From Cryobacterium arcticum (GTDB lineage Bacteria > Actinomycetota > Actinomycetes > Actinomycetales > Microbacteriaceae): a DNA stretch of 64,000 nucleotides. Shown here one piece after another: positions 1 to 8,823 of the stretch (positions are counted from its first letter, which is position 1; each line of letters begins with the position of its first letter). Position numbers and translations under genes: made by a program. Where the stretch lies: positions 310,001-374,000 of the forward strand of contig NZ_QHLY01000005.1 of the NCBI RefSeq assembly GCF_003185895.1, in the 5' to 3' direction. The notes below the pieces were generated by a model, which was not told where the DNA came from, did no database searches, and worked only from the letters and a program-made list of their open reading frames with translations.

Positions 1-640
1 GCTCTGGCGTGACCGGCCCGGTCAGGGCCGCAGCGAGGGCATCGGCCTTACCCGCCCCGGTGACGATCAACACCGCACGCTTGGCCCGGTTCACCATCGG
101 GGCACCGAAGGTGACAGCGCGAGTGGGCACCGATTCCGGGGTGTCGAAGTGGCTGGCGAAGTCGGCGTACCAGGGCGCATCCGTCGGGATCGGGAACTGG
201 TAGATGTCGGCATCGAAGCGGGTGACGCCCGGCATGTTGCCGCAGAAGTGCCCGTCGCTTCCCACACCCATCAGGATCAGGTCGAGTCCGCCGTTGCCGG
301 CCAGGTCAGCGCGAATGTCGCCCTCGCTCTCCGGGGTCAGTTCGTGCAGGTTCTGCGGGCGGATCCCGGCCGGGCCGTAAAACTGCTCGTCCAGGGCCGA
401 CATCGTCATGCCGCGGTCTTGGCCGGGCAGGGGCAGCTCGTCGAAGTTGTAGAAGTGCACATTGTCGTAGGCGCTCGGATTGGCCGCGAGCACCGGCGCC
501 ACCAACGCGTACGTTCCCACCGGCGTGGCACCGGCCGTGAGCGACAGGTTCACGCGTCGGTCGTGGGTCATGGTTCCCAGGAGCACGGCGGCGGCTGTGC
601 GGCTCACGGCTACGGCGTCGGTTTCGATCACGAGTTTCAT
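1..640 (-). CDS. NagB-family sugar-phosphate isomerase/deaminase (partial)
   Basis: The protein belongs to the glucosamine-6-phosphate deaminase / 6-phosphogluconolactonase fold, which isomerises or deaminates sugar phosphates in the cytoplasm. About 213 codons are visible from an ATG at 640; the 3' end lies beyond the left edge. Visible motifs are the phosphate-binding loop LSLTAGATPVG (residues 32-42), FDEL (66-69), and GVGSDGHFCGN (125-135), which matches the active-site GVGxDGHxxxN of NagB-like enzymes. Whether it is a true NagB deaminase or one of the NagB-like isomerases of other sugar pathways cannot be settled from the fragment. Family membership is secure; the substrate is inferred. 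Confidence 0.8.
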   Translation of the reverse strand, partial: MKLVIETDAVAVSRTAAAVLLGTMTHDRRVNLSLTAGATPVGTYALVAPVLAANPSAYDNVHFYNFDELPLPGQDRGMTMSALDEQFYGPAGIRPQNLHELTPESEGDIRADLAGNGGLDLILMGVGSDGHFCGNMPGVTRFDADIYQFPIPTDAPWYADFASHFDTPESVPTRAVTFGAPMVNRAKRAVLIVTGAGKADALAAALTGPVTPE

Positions 641-699
641 GGCGGGTCACTTTCGGGGTGGCTGGCTAACGGGCGGAGATTCTCACCCTAACCCAAGAA

Positions 700-716
700 A
701 CCTACCATCGGTAGGT
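700..716. promoter_or_regulatory. Inverted repeat, candidate operator
   Basis: A perfect 7-base inverted repeat, ACCTACC-ATC-GGTAGGT, lies in the 133-base gap between the divergent NagB-family gene and the small membrane protein gene, about 60 bases upstream of the former. Its position between two divergent starts makes an operator more likely than a terminator. The cognate regulator is not known. Confidence 0.45.
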
Positions 717-773
717 ATTACGAGGGCACCCCTGCCCATGGTGCCGCGCTTCGGCCCTCCGCTACGGTGAGCC

Positions 774-1199
774 ATGATCATCTGGTCCCGTTGGGGAATT
801 GTCGTCTTCGTGTTCTTCGGCCTCTCGGTCGGACTCGGCTTTGCGCTCAAAGCGCTCGTCGCCCCATCCACCGGCTCCAACGACCCATCCACTACCGCAT
901 TCATCGGCACGGGCTTCATCCTGGGTGCGGCGGCGCTGTGGGCATTCTCGAAGTTCGCGCTGCCGCGCCTGGACAAGGCATCGCCGTCGTTCGTCTACCA
1001 GAAGCTGCCGGAACCGGTGATCAATGACCGCGGGGTGCGGGTGACGCACCGGCCCGTCGCCGTGGTGAACCAGGAGACCGGGCAGCAGATCTGGACCCGC
1101 CCGTCGTCGACGTTCTTCTTCATCCCGGTGCGTTTCTGGGTCTATCCCATTGCCGCCCTCGGGCTCCTGACCATCATCATCGGCCTCACCCGGGTCTAA
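774..1199 (+). CDS. Small membrane protein of unknown function
   Basis: This 141-residue protein has two hydrophobic segments near the N-terminus (about residues 5-27 and 42-62) and a third at the C-terminus (about 118-138). The roughly 55-residue polar loop between them carries no motif I recognise. The ATG at 774 is the first in frame and follows a plausible AT-richer gap. It stands alone: the next gene downstream, at 2186-1215, runs convergently and ends 15 bases away. Coding is supported by the hydrophobic pattern and codon bias; function is unknown. Confidence 0.65.
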   Translation: MIIWSRWGIVVFVFFGLSVGLGFALKALVAPSTGSNDPSTTAFIGTGFILGAAALWAFSKFALPRLDKASPSFVYQKLPEPVINDRGVRVTHRPVAVVNQETGQQIWTRPSSTFFFIPVRFWVYPIAALGLLTIIIGLTRV

Positions 1200-1214
1200 C
1201 GGACCGGCGGCGGC

Positions 1215-2186
1215 TCAGCTGATCGAGACCACGATCTTGCCCAGAACGTCGCCATCGAGAAGTCGCCGATAGCCGGTCCGCACGTCGGCGAGGTCGATCA
1301 CCGAGTCGATCGACGGGCGCACACCGGTGACCTCGAGCATGCGTAGCATGGCGTCGAACTCGGCCCGGGTCGACATCGTCGAGCCGATGATCGAGAGCTG
1401 CTTGTAGAACACCCGGTGCAGCTCCGCTGCGGGCATGCCGCCGCTGGTCGCGCCGGCGATCACGATGGTGCCGCCGGGGCGCACGGCGCGCAGCGAGTGC
1501 GCCCAGGTCGCCTCCCCCACGGTCTCGATCACCACGTCGACCCGCTCCGGCAGCCGGGCGCCGCTCTCCAATGCCTGGAAGGCGCCGAGTCCGAGCGCAA
1601 AGTCGCGCTTCCGGGCGGTGCGGGAGGTGGCGTAAACAAGGGCGCCGGCGGCAGCGGCCAGGGTGATCGCGGCGCCGGCGACACCACCGCTGGCCCCCTG
1701 CACGAGCACCCGGTCGCCGGCTGTGATCCCGGCGCGACCGAACAACATCCGATATGCCGTGCTCCAGACCGCGCCCAGGGTCGCGGCCTGCTCGAAACTC
1801 AGCCAGGCGGGCTTGGGCACGAGGTTCTGCGTGGGCACGAGCACGTAGTCAGCGAGAGTTCCGTTCACAGTCTCCGACAGGATGGCGCGGTCGGGGTCGA
1901 AGGTCTCGTCGCCGTGCCCGCGCGCCGGGTCGCCGAGCACCGAGTAGAGGATCACCTCGCGGCCGTCGTCCGTCACCCCGGCGCCGTCGCAGCCGAGCAC
2001 GATCGGGATGCGCTCGGCCGGGTGCCCGACTCCGCGCAAGGTCCAGACGTCGTGCGGGTTGAGGGAGGCGGCACGCAGACGCACCCGGGTCCAGCCGTCC
2101 CGCGGTTCCGGCATCGGGATCTCCTGCAGTTCGAGTCCGGAGAGCGGATCCTGATCGTTCTGGGAGACGGCGACGACAGCGCGCAT
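1215..2186 (-). CDS. Zinc-type alcohol dehydrogenase-like / quinone oxidoreductase (MDR)
   Basis: This 323-residue medium-chain dehydrogenase/reductase would catalyse NAD(P)H-dependent oxidoreduction of an alcohol, aldehyde or quinone in the cytoplasm. The N-terminal GroES-like domain contains LNPHDVW and the LGCDGAG signature (residues 64-70). The Rossmann nucleotide site is VQGASGGVAG (162-171), followed by the typical ATSRTARKRDFA segment. No structural zinc Cys cluster is visible, so it resembles the zinc-free quinone oxidoreductase branch. It is divergent from a TetR-family gene with about 100 bases between the starts, a common regulator-target pairing. The exact substrate cannot be read from sequence. 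Confidence 0.85.
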   Translation of the reverse strand: MRAVVAVSQNDQDPLSGLELQEIPMPEPRDGWTRVRLRAASLNPHDVWTLRGVGHPAERIPIVLGCDGAGVTDDGREVILYSVLGDPARGHGDETFDPDRAILSETVNGTLADYVLVPTQNLVPKPAWLSFEQAATLGAVWSTAYRMLFGRAGITAGDRVLVQGASGGVAGAAITLAAAAGALVYATSRTARKRDFALGLGAFQALESGARLPERVDVVIETVGEATWAHSLRAVRPGGTIVIAGATSGGMPAAELHRVFYKQLSIIGSTMSTRAEFDAMLRMLEVTGVRPSIDSVIDLADVRTGYRRLLDGDVLGKIVVSIS

Positions 2187-2233
2187 GGGCAGTCCTTAGC
2201 TTCGGGAGTTCCCGGGGCGTCGACCCGAGTGGA

Positions 2234-2267
2234 TACGATGGAGGATACGGGATTACGCCATATCGTA
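2234..2267. promoter_or_regulatory. Short inverted repeat between the MDR and TetR genes
   Basis: TACGAT (2234-2239) and ATCGTA (2262-2267) form a 6-base inverted repeat with 22 bases between the arms. It lies in the divergent promoter region of the oxidoreductase and TetR-type genes. It could be the TetR operator, but the arms are short and this is only a suggestion. Confidence 0.25.
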
Positions 2268-2287
2268 CTCTCACGAGGTGAAGCCTG

Positions 2288-2878
2288 ATGATCGAACCCG
2301 GTGCCACAGCAGCGCTGCGCCGTGCGGCCCTGCTGCAACGACTCGAGGACATCTTCCTGGCCGAGGGTTTCAGCGGCTTCACCACCGACGACCTCTGCCG
2401 CCGGTTGCACTGCTCGAAAAGCACGTTGTACAGCATTGCCGGCACTCGCGAGCAGATCATCCAAGCCGTCACCCGGCACTTTTTCGCTCGTTCCACCGAC
2501 ACGATAGAAGCGATGGTGGCCACCGACGACGACCCTGCCCGGCGCATCGTGCGCTATCTCGGCGGTGTCGGCGCCGCCATGCGCCAAAACTCCCCGGTGT
2601 TCTATGCCGACCTGGTGGCGTACCCGCCCACGGCGGAGATCTACCGGGTGAACTCGGCGGCGGCCGCACGGCGCGTGCGTTCGTTCATCGACGACGGTGT
2701 TGCGGCCGGCGTGTTCCGTTCGAACGATGCCGTGCTGGCCGCCCGGTCGGTGGCCCTGCTCATCGACGGGGTGCAATCCGGGGCGCTGCTCGAGGGCACC
2801 GACCTCAGCCCCGGCGAGGCCTATGCCGAGCTCGGCGAGCTCATTGCCTTCGGACTGGTCGTGCGCGGCGAGCGCTGA
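2288..2878 (+). CDS. TetR/AcrR-family transcriptional regulator
   Basis: This 196-residue protein has a TetR-type N-terminal helix-turn-helix at about residues 28-55 (GFTTDDLCRRLHCSKSTLYS, with the usual K-x-x-L/F-Y recognition helix) and a helical ligand-binding C-terminal domain. Its length is typical of the family. It starts 101 bases from the divergent MDR oxidoreductase gene and probably represses it and itself, as TetR proteins usually do. The ligand is unknown. Cys42 in the recognition helix region is slightly unusual, but I draw no conclusion from it. Confidence 0.85.
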   Translation: MIEPGATAALRRAALLQRLEDIFLAEGFSGFTTDDLCRRLHCSKSTLYSIAGTREQIIQAVTRHFFARSTDTIEAMVATDDDPARRIVRYLGGVGAAMRQNSPVFYADLVAYPPTAEIYRVNSAAAARRVRSFIDDGVAAGVFRSNDAVLAARSVALLIDGVQSGALLEGTDLSPGEAYAELGELIAFGLVVRGER

Positions 2879-3140
2879 CCCCCGGCCCAGCGGGCAACCC
2901 TGCCCGGCCCACAATGCGCCTTCTGCCCCTGGTGCGAACTGAACATTTGTGCAACCGGGGCGAATGCTCACGATTAATTTATTCCGCCTGACGGACTCGT
3001 GTTCCGCATTTGGGGGTATTAGTGCTACGTTCAATCTGAAACGATTCAATAGCAGTCGTTCACCAGTTTTCGCACTTACCCGCACGACCCGAACGGACTC
3101 GTTCCGTCCCTCGCCATTGGCGCCGAAGGAGATTCAATTC
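2879..3140 (+). promoter_or_regulatory. Leader region of the MFS-GH105-FAH operon with a CG-centred palindrome
   Basis: This 262-base gap is visibly richer in A+T than its surroundings, especially 2960-3065, as expected for a promoter region. The sequence TGAAACGATTCA at 3037-3048 is a near-perfect palindrome (5 of 6 pairs) with a central CG, resembling LacI-type operators. TTCAAT occurs twice, at 3030 and 3045. A strong ribosome-binding site, GAAGGAGA, precedes the ATG at 3141. No gene is evident in the gap. Confidence 0.4.
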
Positions 3141-4499
3141 ATGAGCACGACATCACTCGGGGACACCCGCCCCGAAGCCGGCATCGGAAAGCGCAACCCG
3201 AAGAAGGCCGCCATGAGCGGTTGGATCGGAAGCGCACTCGAGTACTACGACTTCGCTCTGTACTCGCAGGCCGCCGCGCTGGTCTTCCCCACCGTCTTCT
3301 TCCCGTCCGGGAACGCCACGGTCGCCATCATCGCCTCCCTGGCCACCTACGCGGTCGGCTACGTCTCCCGCCCGATCGGCGCCATCGTCCTGGGCGCCTG
3401 GGGAGATCGGCACGGTCGCAAGAACGTGCTCACCTTCGCCATGCTGCTGATGGGCTGCGCCACCTTCCTCGTCGGCCTGCTGCCGACGTTCGGCCAGGTC
3501 GGGGTGCTCGCGCCTATCCTGCTGGTGCTGCTGCGCCTGATCCAGGGCTTCGCCGTCGCCGGCGAACTCGGTGGTGCCAGCGCGATGATCGTCGAGCATT
3601 CGCCCGACGCCCGCCGTGGCTTCTTCGCCAGCTTCAGCCTCCAGGGCACGCAGTTCGGCTCGATCCTGGCCACCGGCCTCATGCTTCCGCTCGCCGCGAT
3701 CCTCAGCGACGAGCAATTCCACACCTGGGGCTGGCGCATCCCGTTCCTGCTCAGCGCCCTGGTCATCCTGGCCGGATGGATCATCCGTCGCCGCGTGCAG
3801 GAACCGCCGGTCTTCCTCGCCCAGACCGACGGTGTCGTGGCGAAGCGCAAGCTGCCGATCGTCGAGCTCGTGCAGACCCACCTCTGGGTTCTGGTGCGTT
3901 GCATCCTGATGACCCTCACGAACGTGGTCGGCATGGCAACCCTCATCTTCGGTGTGGCCTTCGCCACCCAGGAGGGTTACGGCAACGGCTTCTCCGCGAG
4001 TGAGTTCCTCTGGGTCACCCTCGTAGCCAATATCGTCGCGATCGTCACCATTCCGTTCTTCGGAGCGCTCTCCGACAAGATCGGCCGGCGCACCCTGATG
4101 CTGATCGGCGGACTCGGTGGAGGCCTGCTCGCCGGGGTCTACCTCGCGGCCATCGAGATGGGCAGCCTGCCCCTCGTCTTCGTGTGCGTCGTCGTGGTTC
4201 AGGGCATCTTCTTCCAGATGTGGAACGCGACCTTCGCCACCTTCTACCAGGAGCAGTTCCCGATGCGGATGCGCGTGACCGGTTTCGCGGTCGCGCAGAA
4301 CGTCGGCCTGATGATCGCGTCGTTCTTCCCGAGCATCTTCACCGCGATCGCCCCTCCCGGCACCGCGAACATCCCGCTCGTGATCGGCTCGCTCGCGTTC
4401 GGCATCTGCCTGGTTGCGGCCGTGGCCGCGTTCCTCTCCGACGAGACCAGGGGCACCTCGCTCGAGGACATCGAGACGAAGTCGATCCGGCTCCCCTGA
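3141..4499 (+). CDS. MFS transporter, metabolite:H+ symporter (MHS) family
   Basis: This 452-residue, 12-helix inner-membrane symporter belongs to the ProP/ShiA/KgtP-like MHS branch of the major facilitator superfamily, which imports small acids by proton symport. The start at 3141 is chosen because GAAGGAGA lies 8 bases upstream; the frame stays open upstream without coding character. SGWIGSALEYYDFALY near the N-terminus, GDRHGRKNVL between helices 2 and 3, and SDKIGRRTLML in the second half are family hallmarks. The gene is followed by a GH105 hydrolase (81 bases) and an FAH-family gene (72 bases) on the same strand, so its substrate is probably an unsaturated uronic-acid disaccharide or related acid. 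That assignment is inference from context. Confidence 0.85.
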   Translation: MSTTSLGDTRPEAGIGKRNPKKAAMSGWIGSALEYYDFALYSQAAALVFPTVFFPSGNATVAIIASLATYAVGYVSRPIGAIVLGAWGDRHGRKNVLTFAMLLMGCATFLVGLLPTFGQVGVLAPILLVLLRLIQGFAVAGELGGASAMIVEHSPDARRGFFASFSLQGTQFGSILATGLMLPLAAILSDEQFHTWGWRIPFLLSALVILAGWIIRRRVQEPPVFLAQTDGVVAKRKLPIVELVQTHLWVLVRCILMTLTNVVGMATLIFGVAFATQEGYGNGFSASEFLWVTLVANIVAIVTIPFFGALSDKIGRRTLMLIGGLGGGLLAGVYLAAIEMGSLPLVFVCVVVVQGIFFQMWNATFATFYQEQFPMRMRVTGFAVAQNVGLMIASFFPSIFTAIAPPGTANIPLVIGSLAFGICLVAAVAAFLSDETRGTSLEDIETKSIRLP

Positions 4500-4580
4500 T
4501 CGCGGTCGCCAGACCCGCATTCGTGCAACGCTAGCCGCACACCACCCGCCCAGCACCGAAGCACCACGAACGGAAATCCC

Positions 4581-5735
4581 ATGACGATCACGCCACAGAA
4601 GACCTGGCCGGTGAAGCACAGCGCACTGCTCCGTGCGCCGGAACGGTTCATCTCCCGCGAGGGCATCGATGAGCTGGTTCACCGGCTGACCGACAACCTG
4701 GTCGGCATCACCGACGAGACCGGAGAGTTCCTGCTCCGGCTCGACGATGGCAGGGTGATCGACACGAAGGGCTGGGCGGGTTGGGAATGGACCCACGGAA
4801 TCGGCCTGTACGGCATCTGGCAGTACTACGACCAGACCGGCGAGACGGAGATGCGCGACATCGTCGACTCCTGGTTCGCCGACCGCGCGGCCGAGGGCTC
4901 CACCACCAAGAACGTCAACACCATGGCGCCATTCCTCACCCTCGCCTACCGGTACGAGGAGACGGGCGACCGCTCACTGCTGCCGTGGCTCGAATCGTGG
5001 GCGGAGTGGGCGATGCGCTCGATGCCGCGCACCCCGCACGGCGGCATGCAGCACATCACCCTGGCGGAGGAGAACCATCACCAGCTCTGGGATGACACCC
5101 TGATGATGACGGTCATGCCGCTGGCGAAGATCGGCATGCTCCTCGGCCGGCAGGACTACGTGGACGAGGCGAAGTTCCAGTTCCTCACCCACGTCGCCTA
5201 CCTGATGGACCGCGAGACGGGACTCTGGTTCCACGGCTGGTCCTTCGATGGCGAACAGAACTTCGCCAAGGCGCGCTGGGCACGCGGCAACTCCTGGCTC
5301 ACCATGGTGATCCCCGACTTCCTCGAGGTCGTCGACCTGCCGGAGTCCGACCCGCTGCGCCGGTTCCTGGTGCAGGTGCTGGATGCCCAGGTCGCCGCCC
5401 TCGCCGCGCTGCAGGACGACTCCGGGTTGTGGCACACCCTGCTCGACGACCCCACGTCGTACCTCGAGGCGTCAGCGACGGCCGGGTTCGCCTATGGAAT
5501 CCTCAAGGCGGTGCGCAAGGGCCACCTCGACGCGAAGTACGCCCCCACCGCAGAGAAGGCCGTGCAGGCGATCATCGCCAACGTCTCCGACGACGGCGAG
5601 CTGCTGCAGGTCTCCTTCGGCACCGGCATGGGGTCGAACCTCGACTTCTACCGCAACATCCCCTGCACCTCGATGCCGTACGGGCAGGCCATGGCGATCC
5701 TCTGCCTGGCGGAGTACCGGCGCACCTATTACTGA
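4581..5735 (+). CDS. GH105 family unsaturated uronyl hydrolase
   Basis: This 384-residue protein is an alpha/alpha-barrel hydrolase of the YteR/RhiN type. These enzymes cleave the unsaturated uronic acid from the non-reducing end of oligosaccharides made by polysaccharide lyases, by hydrating the 4,5 double bond. Motifs include GWEWTHGIGLYG (residues 68-79), LWDDTLMMTV (169-178, with Asp172 at the position of the YteR catalytic Asp) and ARGNSWL. There is no signal peptide, so it acts in the cytoplasm on imported oligosaccharides. The preceding gene is an MHS transporter and the following one an FAH-family gene. Rhamnogalacturonan disaccharide is the best-known family substrate; other uronides are possible. 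Confidence 0.85.
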   Translation: MTITPQKTWPVKHSALLRAPERFISREGIDELVHRLTDNLVGITDETGEFLLRLDDGRVIDTKGWAGWEWTHGIGLYGIWQYYDQTGETEMRDIVDSWFADRAAEGSTTKNVNTMAPFLTLAYRYEETGDRSLLPWLESWAEWAMRSMPRTPHGGMQHITLAEENHHQLWDDTLMMTVMPLAKIGMLLGRQDYVDEAKFQFLTHVAYLMDRETGLWFHGWSFDGEQNFAKARWARGNSWLTMVIPDFLEVVDLPESDPLRRFLVQVLDAQVAALAALQDDSGLWHTLLDDPTSYLEASATAGFAYGILKAVRKGHLDAKYAPTAEKAVQAIIANVSDDGELLQVSFGTGMGSNLDFYRNIPCTSMPYGQAMAILCLAEYRRTYY

Positions 5736-5807
5736 GTGGCCCGGGATGGGCCGGTTCCTCGGCCCATCCCGCCGGCACGCCCGAACGAAACTAGCGAAAG
5801 AGCACAG

Positions 5808-6695
5808 ATGAGACTCGTCAGCGTTGATATCGACGGCATCGAACGGCCCGGCGCCGTGGTGACCGGACCAGACGGCGTCGACCGCGTGCTGGAGTTGCGT
5901 CAGTTCACGGGCGCCGGCAGCCTGGCGCTGCTCCTGGCCGATGATGTCGCCCTCGACCTCACCCGCACCGCGATCGGCCGGGCCGACCACGCGTCCCTCC
6001 CCCGACTCGCCGATGTTCGGCTGGCGCCGCCGGTGCGACCGCAGGTCATCCTCTGCCTGGGCTACAACTATCGCGGCCATGTCGAAGGCCACCACGAGGG
6101 CCACGTCGACGGCGAGACCGGTCAGGATGCGCTGCCGTACCCGAACGTCTTCGTCAAAACGCCCAACACCATCGGCGGCCCGCACGACCGGGTGGTGATG
6201 CCCATCGCCGCGACCGACGTGGACTACGAGGGTGAGATCGCCGTCGTGATCGGCCGTACCGCCCAGGCTGTCGATGAGAGCGACGCGATGTCGTATGTCG
6301 CCGGGTACACCCTGTTCAACGATGTGTCCGATCGCGGCTGGCAGGACCGTTCGAGCCAGTGGGCCCTGGGCAAGAGTGTCGACGGTTTCGGCCCGCTCGG
6401 CCCATGGATCGTGACCACCGATGAGCTACCCGACCTGGGCGGCCTGCAGATGGAGGTCGAACGGGAAGGCGTCGTGACGGTGCGGGCCAGCACTGATTCG
6501 ATGGTTTATGGCGTCGCGTTCCTGGTGCATTACCTGTCCCAGATCATCACCCTGCAGCCCGGTGACATCATCTCGACGGGCACTCCGGCCCGGTCGGTGC
6601 AGGCACAGAGCGCCCACCTGCCGCTCGCCGACGGCGAAACAGTGACCATCCGCGTCACCGGGCTCGGCGAGCTCACCACGACGTTCGTGCGCTAG
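5808..6695 (+). CDS. Fumarylacetoacetate hydrolase (FAH) family protein 1
   Basis: This 295-residue protein is a member of the FAH superfamily, metal-dependent enzymes that hydrolyse or decarboxylate beta-diketo acids or 2-keto-3-deoxy sugar acids. The ATG at 5808 gives the N-terminus MRLVSVDIDG, matching its paralogue. Key motifs are LCLGYNYRGH, the metal site DYEGEIAVVIG, NDVSDRGWQDRSSQW, and GDIISTGTP near the C-terminus. It closely resembles the FAH protein at 14279-13380 across most of its length, so both probably act on related compounds. It is the last gene of the MFS-GH105-FAH unit. The reaction is unknown; a role in uronate catabolism or in removing a side product is inferred from context. 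Confidence 0.85.
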   Translation: MRLVSVDIDGIERPGAVVTGPDGVDRVLELRQFTGAGSLALLLADDVALDLTRTAIGRADHASLPRLADVRLAPPVRPQVILCLGYNYRGHVEGHHEGHVDGETGQDALPYPNVFVKTPNTIGGPHDRVVMPIAATDVDYEGEIAVVIGRTAQAVDESDAMSYVAGYTLFNDVSDRGWQDRSSQWALGKSVDGFGPLGPWIVTTDELPDLGGLQMEVEREGVVTVRASTDSMVYGVAFLVHYLSQIITLQPGDIISTGTPARSVQAQSAHLPLADGETVTIRVTGLGELTTTFVR

Positions 6696-6716
6696 AACAC
6701 TGCCTCGCCCCCACGG

Positions 6717-7472
6717 TCAGGCGGCGGTCGTGCCCTCGTTGACGACGCGCAGTCCGTTGAGGGTGCGGGGGTAGCCGATGTAGGGCAGCAGCTGGGTGAG
6801 GGTGTCGACCAGCATGCCGCGGTCATTGCCGACGTTGAGATTCGCGGCGACGTGCCCGGCCACCTGGGGCTCGCATCCGCCGAGGTCCACGAGCATCGCG
6901 AAGGTGAGCAGCTCACGGGTGGGCAGGTCGATGCCGGTGCGGGTGTAGTGGTCACCGAAGCAGTTGGCCGACAGGAACCGCTGGATGTGTGCCTGGTCGG
7001 CCGGCGCGTTGGCGTACATCTGGTCGACGGCGAAATCGCCGACGATGCGCTTTTGTACGGCGAGGCCCTGCTCCGCCCGGGTCTCGGTGGTAGTCGTGGA
7101 CTGGGCGGGCAGGGGCAGTTCCACGCCTCGCTCCCCCAGAACGGCGTTGGTGACTTGCAGAAAGTCGAACACCTTGGCCATGCCCACATAGGGCACGGCC
7201 TGGTAAACGATCTCCTTGACCTCGATCGGAGTCACGCCGACGGTGAGCGCGGCGCCGACCATTACCCGGTACTCGCTCAGCGCCTGCGCCGCGATCAGCG
7301 CGGCGAGCTGCACCATGAGCCGGGTCTTCGGAGTCAGCGTGCCCTCGGCCGGGACCTCGCCGAAAGCGAAATTGTCGAAGTACTCGATCAGCTCGGGGTC
7401 GGTTCGCGCCAGGGTGGAGACGTGCCCGGGGAACAGTTCGTCGTGGTTCTTCTGCGCGTCGGGAGTGATCAT
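6717..7472 (-). CDS. Carboxymuconolactone decarboxylase (CMD)-family protein
   Basis: This 251-residue protein contains two CMD-like halves: an N-terminal one at about residues 45-115 and a C-terminal one at about 165-245, with GIDLPTRELLTFAMLVDLGG and a nearby GHVAANLNVG. The AhpD CxxC peroxidase motif is absent; a single Cys sits in GGCEPQVAGH. Some CMD proteins decarboxylate gamma-carboxymuconolactone in the protocatechuate pathway, but many have other or unknown roles. The gene starts 9 bases after the end of the tatB-like gene, so it looks like the last gene of the dioxygenase-tatACB operon. Family is clear, reaction is not. Confidence 0.8.
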   Translation of the reverse strand: MITPDAQKNHDELFPGHVSTLARTDPELIEYFDNFAFGEVPAEGTLTPKTRLMVQLAALIAAQALSEYRVMVGAALTVGVTPIEVKEIVYQAVPYVGMAKVFDFLQVTNAVLGERGVELPLPAQSTTTTETRAEQGLAVQKRIVGDFAVDQMYANAPADQAHIQRFLSANCFGDHYTRTGIDLPTRELLTFAMLVDLGGCEPQVAGHVAANLNVGNDRGMLVDTLTQLLPYIGYPRTLNGLRVVNEGTTAA

Positions 7473-7481
7473 GCTTCGACG

Positions 7482-7988
7482 CTACGCCGGCACGTCGGAG
7501 CCAGGGAGTGCCTGCCGGTACCCCCTCCAGCTGGGCGCCGGCCGCGCCGTATCGAGCGGAGCAGCACCGATCGGTGCCGCATCGACGGGCGCCGTGATGA
7601 CCGTAGTGGTCTGCTGAACCTCCGCCTCGCTGAGGCGAGTCCGGGAGGTGCGCATCAGCTGGGCGATGCTGGATTCCGCCTGCGCCGGGGCACCGGCCGC
7701 CGCAGGCGCAGCTGGGCCGGGCTGTGCCGGCGGGTCCGGCTCCGCAAGTGCCTCCCGGATGATCCGGCGCGGGTCGTACTGGCGGGGGTCGAGTTGCTTC
7801 CACTCGGCGACGTCGAATCCCTCGCCGAGTTCCTGCGTGACCCTGACCTGCGCCGCTTCCGAGCGGTCGCGTAGTGTCCGCACGAGGGTGGCCAGCCGGC
7901 CGGCATAGAGCGGCAGCCGGTCAGGCCCGATGACGAAGACGGCGATGAGGGCGACGACGATCAGTTTTTCGAAGCTGAGGCCCAGCAT
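7482..7988 (-). CDS. tatB: TatB-like twin-arginine translocase subunit
   Basis: This 168-residue protein has one N-terminal membrane helix (about residues 5-20) followed by the Tat hinge motif IGPDRLP, an amphipathic helix (YAGRLATLVRTLRDRSEAAQ) and a long, Pro/Ala-rich C-terminal tail. The acidic tail and length fit TatB better than TatA. TatB binds Tat signal peptides together with TatC. The gene lies 32 bases downstream of tatC and directly before the CMD gene. The start at 7988 yields MLGLSFEKLIVV; the open frame further upstream overlaps tatC and is rejected. A TatA-like role cannot be fully excluded. Confidence 0.8.
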   Translation of the reverse strand: MLGLSFEKLIVVALIAVFVIGPDRLPLYAGRLATLVRTLRDRSEAAQVRVTQELGEGFDVAEWKQLDPRQYDPRRIIREALAEPDPPAQPGPAAPAAAGAPAQAESSIAQLMRTSRTRLSEAEVQQTTTVITAPVDAAPIGAAPLDTARPAPSWRGYRQALPGSDVPA

Positions 7989-8020
7989 GGGTGTTCTCCT
8001 TGTGCGGCGGTCACGGGGGA

Positions 8021-8818
8021 TCAGGCGGTGACGGACTCGCGTGAGTCCGCGGTGAGGACGGCGGCCCGGCGGGCGACGCGTCGGTCGTGCAACAGGGCGA
8101 TGCCGGCTGCGGCGGCGAAGAGCGCGCACATGGGGATCGCGAGCAGGAACATCGACATGATGTCGGCGGCCGGGGTGGCGAGGGCGCAGAACAGCACGAT
8201 GGCCACCAGAACGAGCCGCCACCCGCGCACGATCGTGATCCCCGGCAGCACGCCGATGAGGTTGAGCAGCACCACGAACACCGGCAGCACGAAGGCCACA
8301 CCCACCGCGAGCACGAGCTTCATCACGAAGTCGAAGTAGTAGGACGCTTCGAGAATGGTGCTGTCTTCGGCCGACGCGAAGTTCGCGAGCAGCTCGACCA
8401 CGTGTGGGAAGAGGGCGAAGCCGGTCAGGCATCCGATCAGGAACAGCGGTACGGCCGAGAACAGGAACCCGAAGGTGTACTTCTTCTCGCGTCGGGTCAG
8501 GGCCGGCACGAAGAACGCGAACAGTTGGTACAGCCAGACCGGGCTGGAGAGCACGAGGCCGGTATAGAGCGCGATCTTCATCTTGAGCTCGAAGGCACCG
8601 CTCACGCTGCCGTAGTTGAGGGTGGCATTGCGCGACTGGGCCAGGGCCACGATCGGTGCTCGCAGCAGGTCGAGGATCGGGTCGGAGAACAGGTAGCCGA
8701 CGACAACGGCGACGGCCACGCCGATGGCCGCCCGGAAGATCCGCGTGCGGGCCTCGACGAGGTGACCCGCCAGGGGCATCAGGCCGGGTTCGGCCGGCGA
8801 GGTCTTCCGGGCGCCCAT
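8021..8818 (-). CDS. tatC: Twin-arginine translocase subunit TatC
   Basis: This 265-residue protein has six predicted membrane helices. TatC is the signal-peptide receptor of the twin-arginine export pathway, which carries folded proteins across the cytoplasmic membrane. Conserved features are HLVEARTRI at residues 19-27 (the HLxELRxRL element with its Glu), the FELKM-GLVLSSPVWLYQLF-FVPAL block, and REKKY after it. It lies 5 bases after tatA and 32 before the tatB-like gene. Because a tat system is encoded elsewhere in most actinobacteria, this could be a second, specialised translocon, but the rest of the genome is not visible. Confidence 0.92.
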   Translation of the reverse strand: MGARKTSPAEPGLMPLAGHLVEARTRIFRAAIGVAVAVVVGYLFSDPILDLLRAPIVALAQSRNATLNYGSVSGAFELKMKIALYTGLVLSSPVWLYQLFAFFVPALTRREKKYTFGFLFSAVPLFLIGCLTGFALFPHVVELLANFASAEDSTILEASYYFDFVMKLVLAVGVAFVLPVFVVLLNLIGVLPGITIVRGWRLVLVAIVLFCALATPAADIMSMFLLAIPMCALFAAAAGIALLHDRRVARRAAVLTADSRESVTA

Positions 8819-8823
8819 GTCCC

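Noticed and set aside
3153-4796. A 547-codon minus-strand open frame opposite the MHS transporter.
   Set aside because: Highly charged, repetitive composition and no motifs; the plus strand encodes clear membrane helices and MFS signatures.
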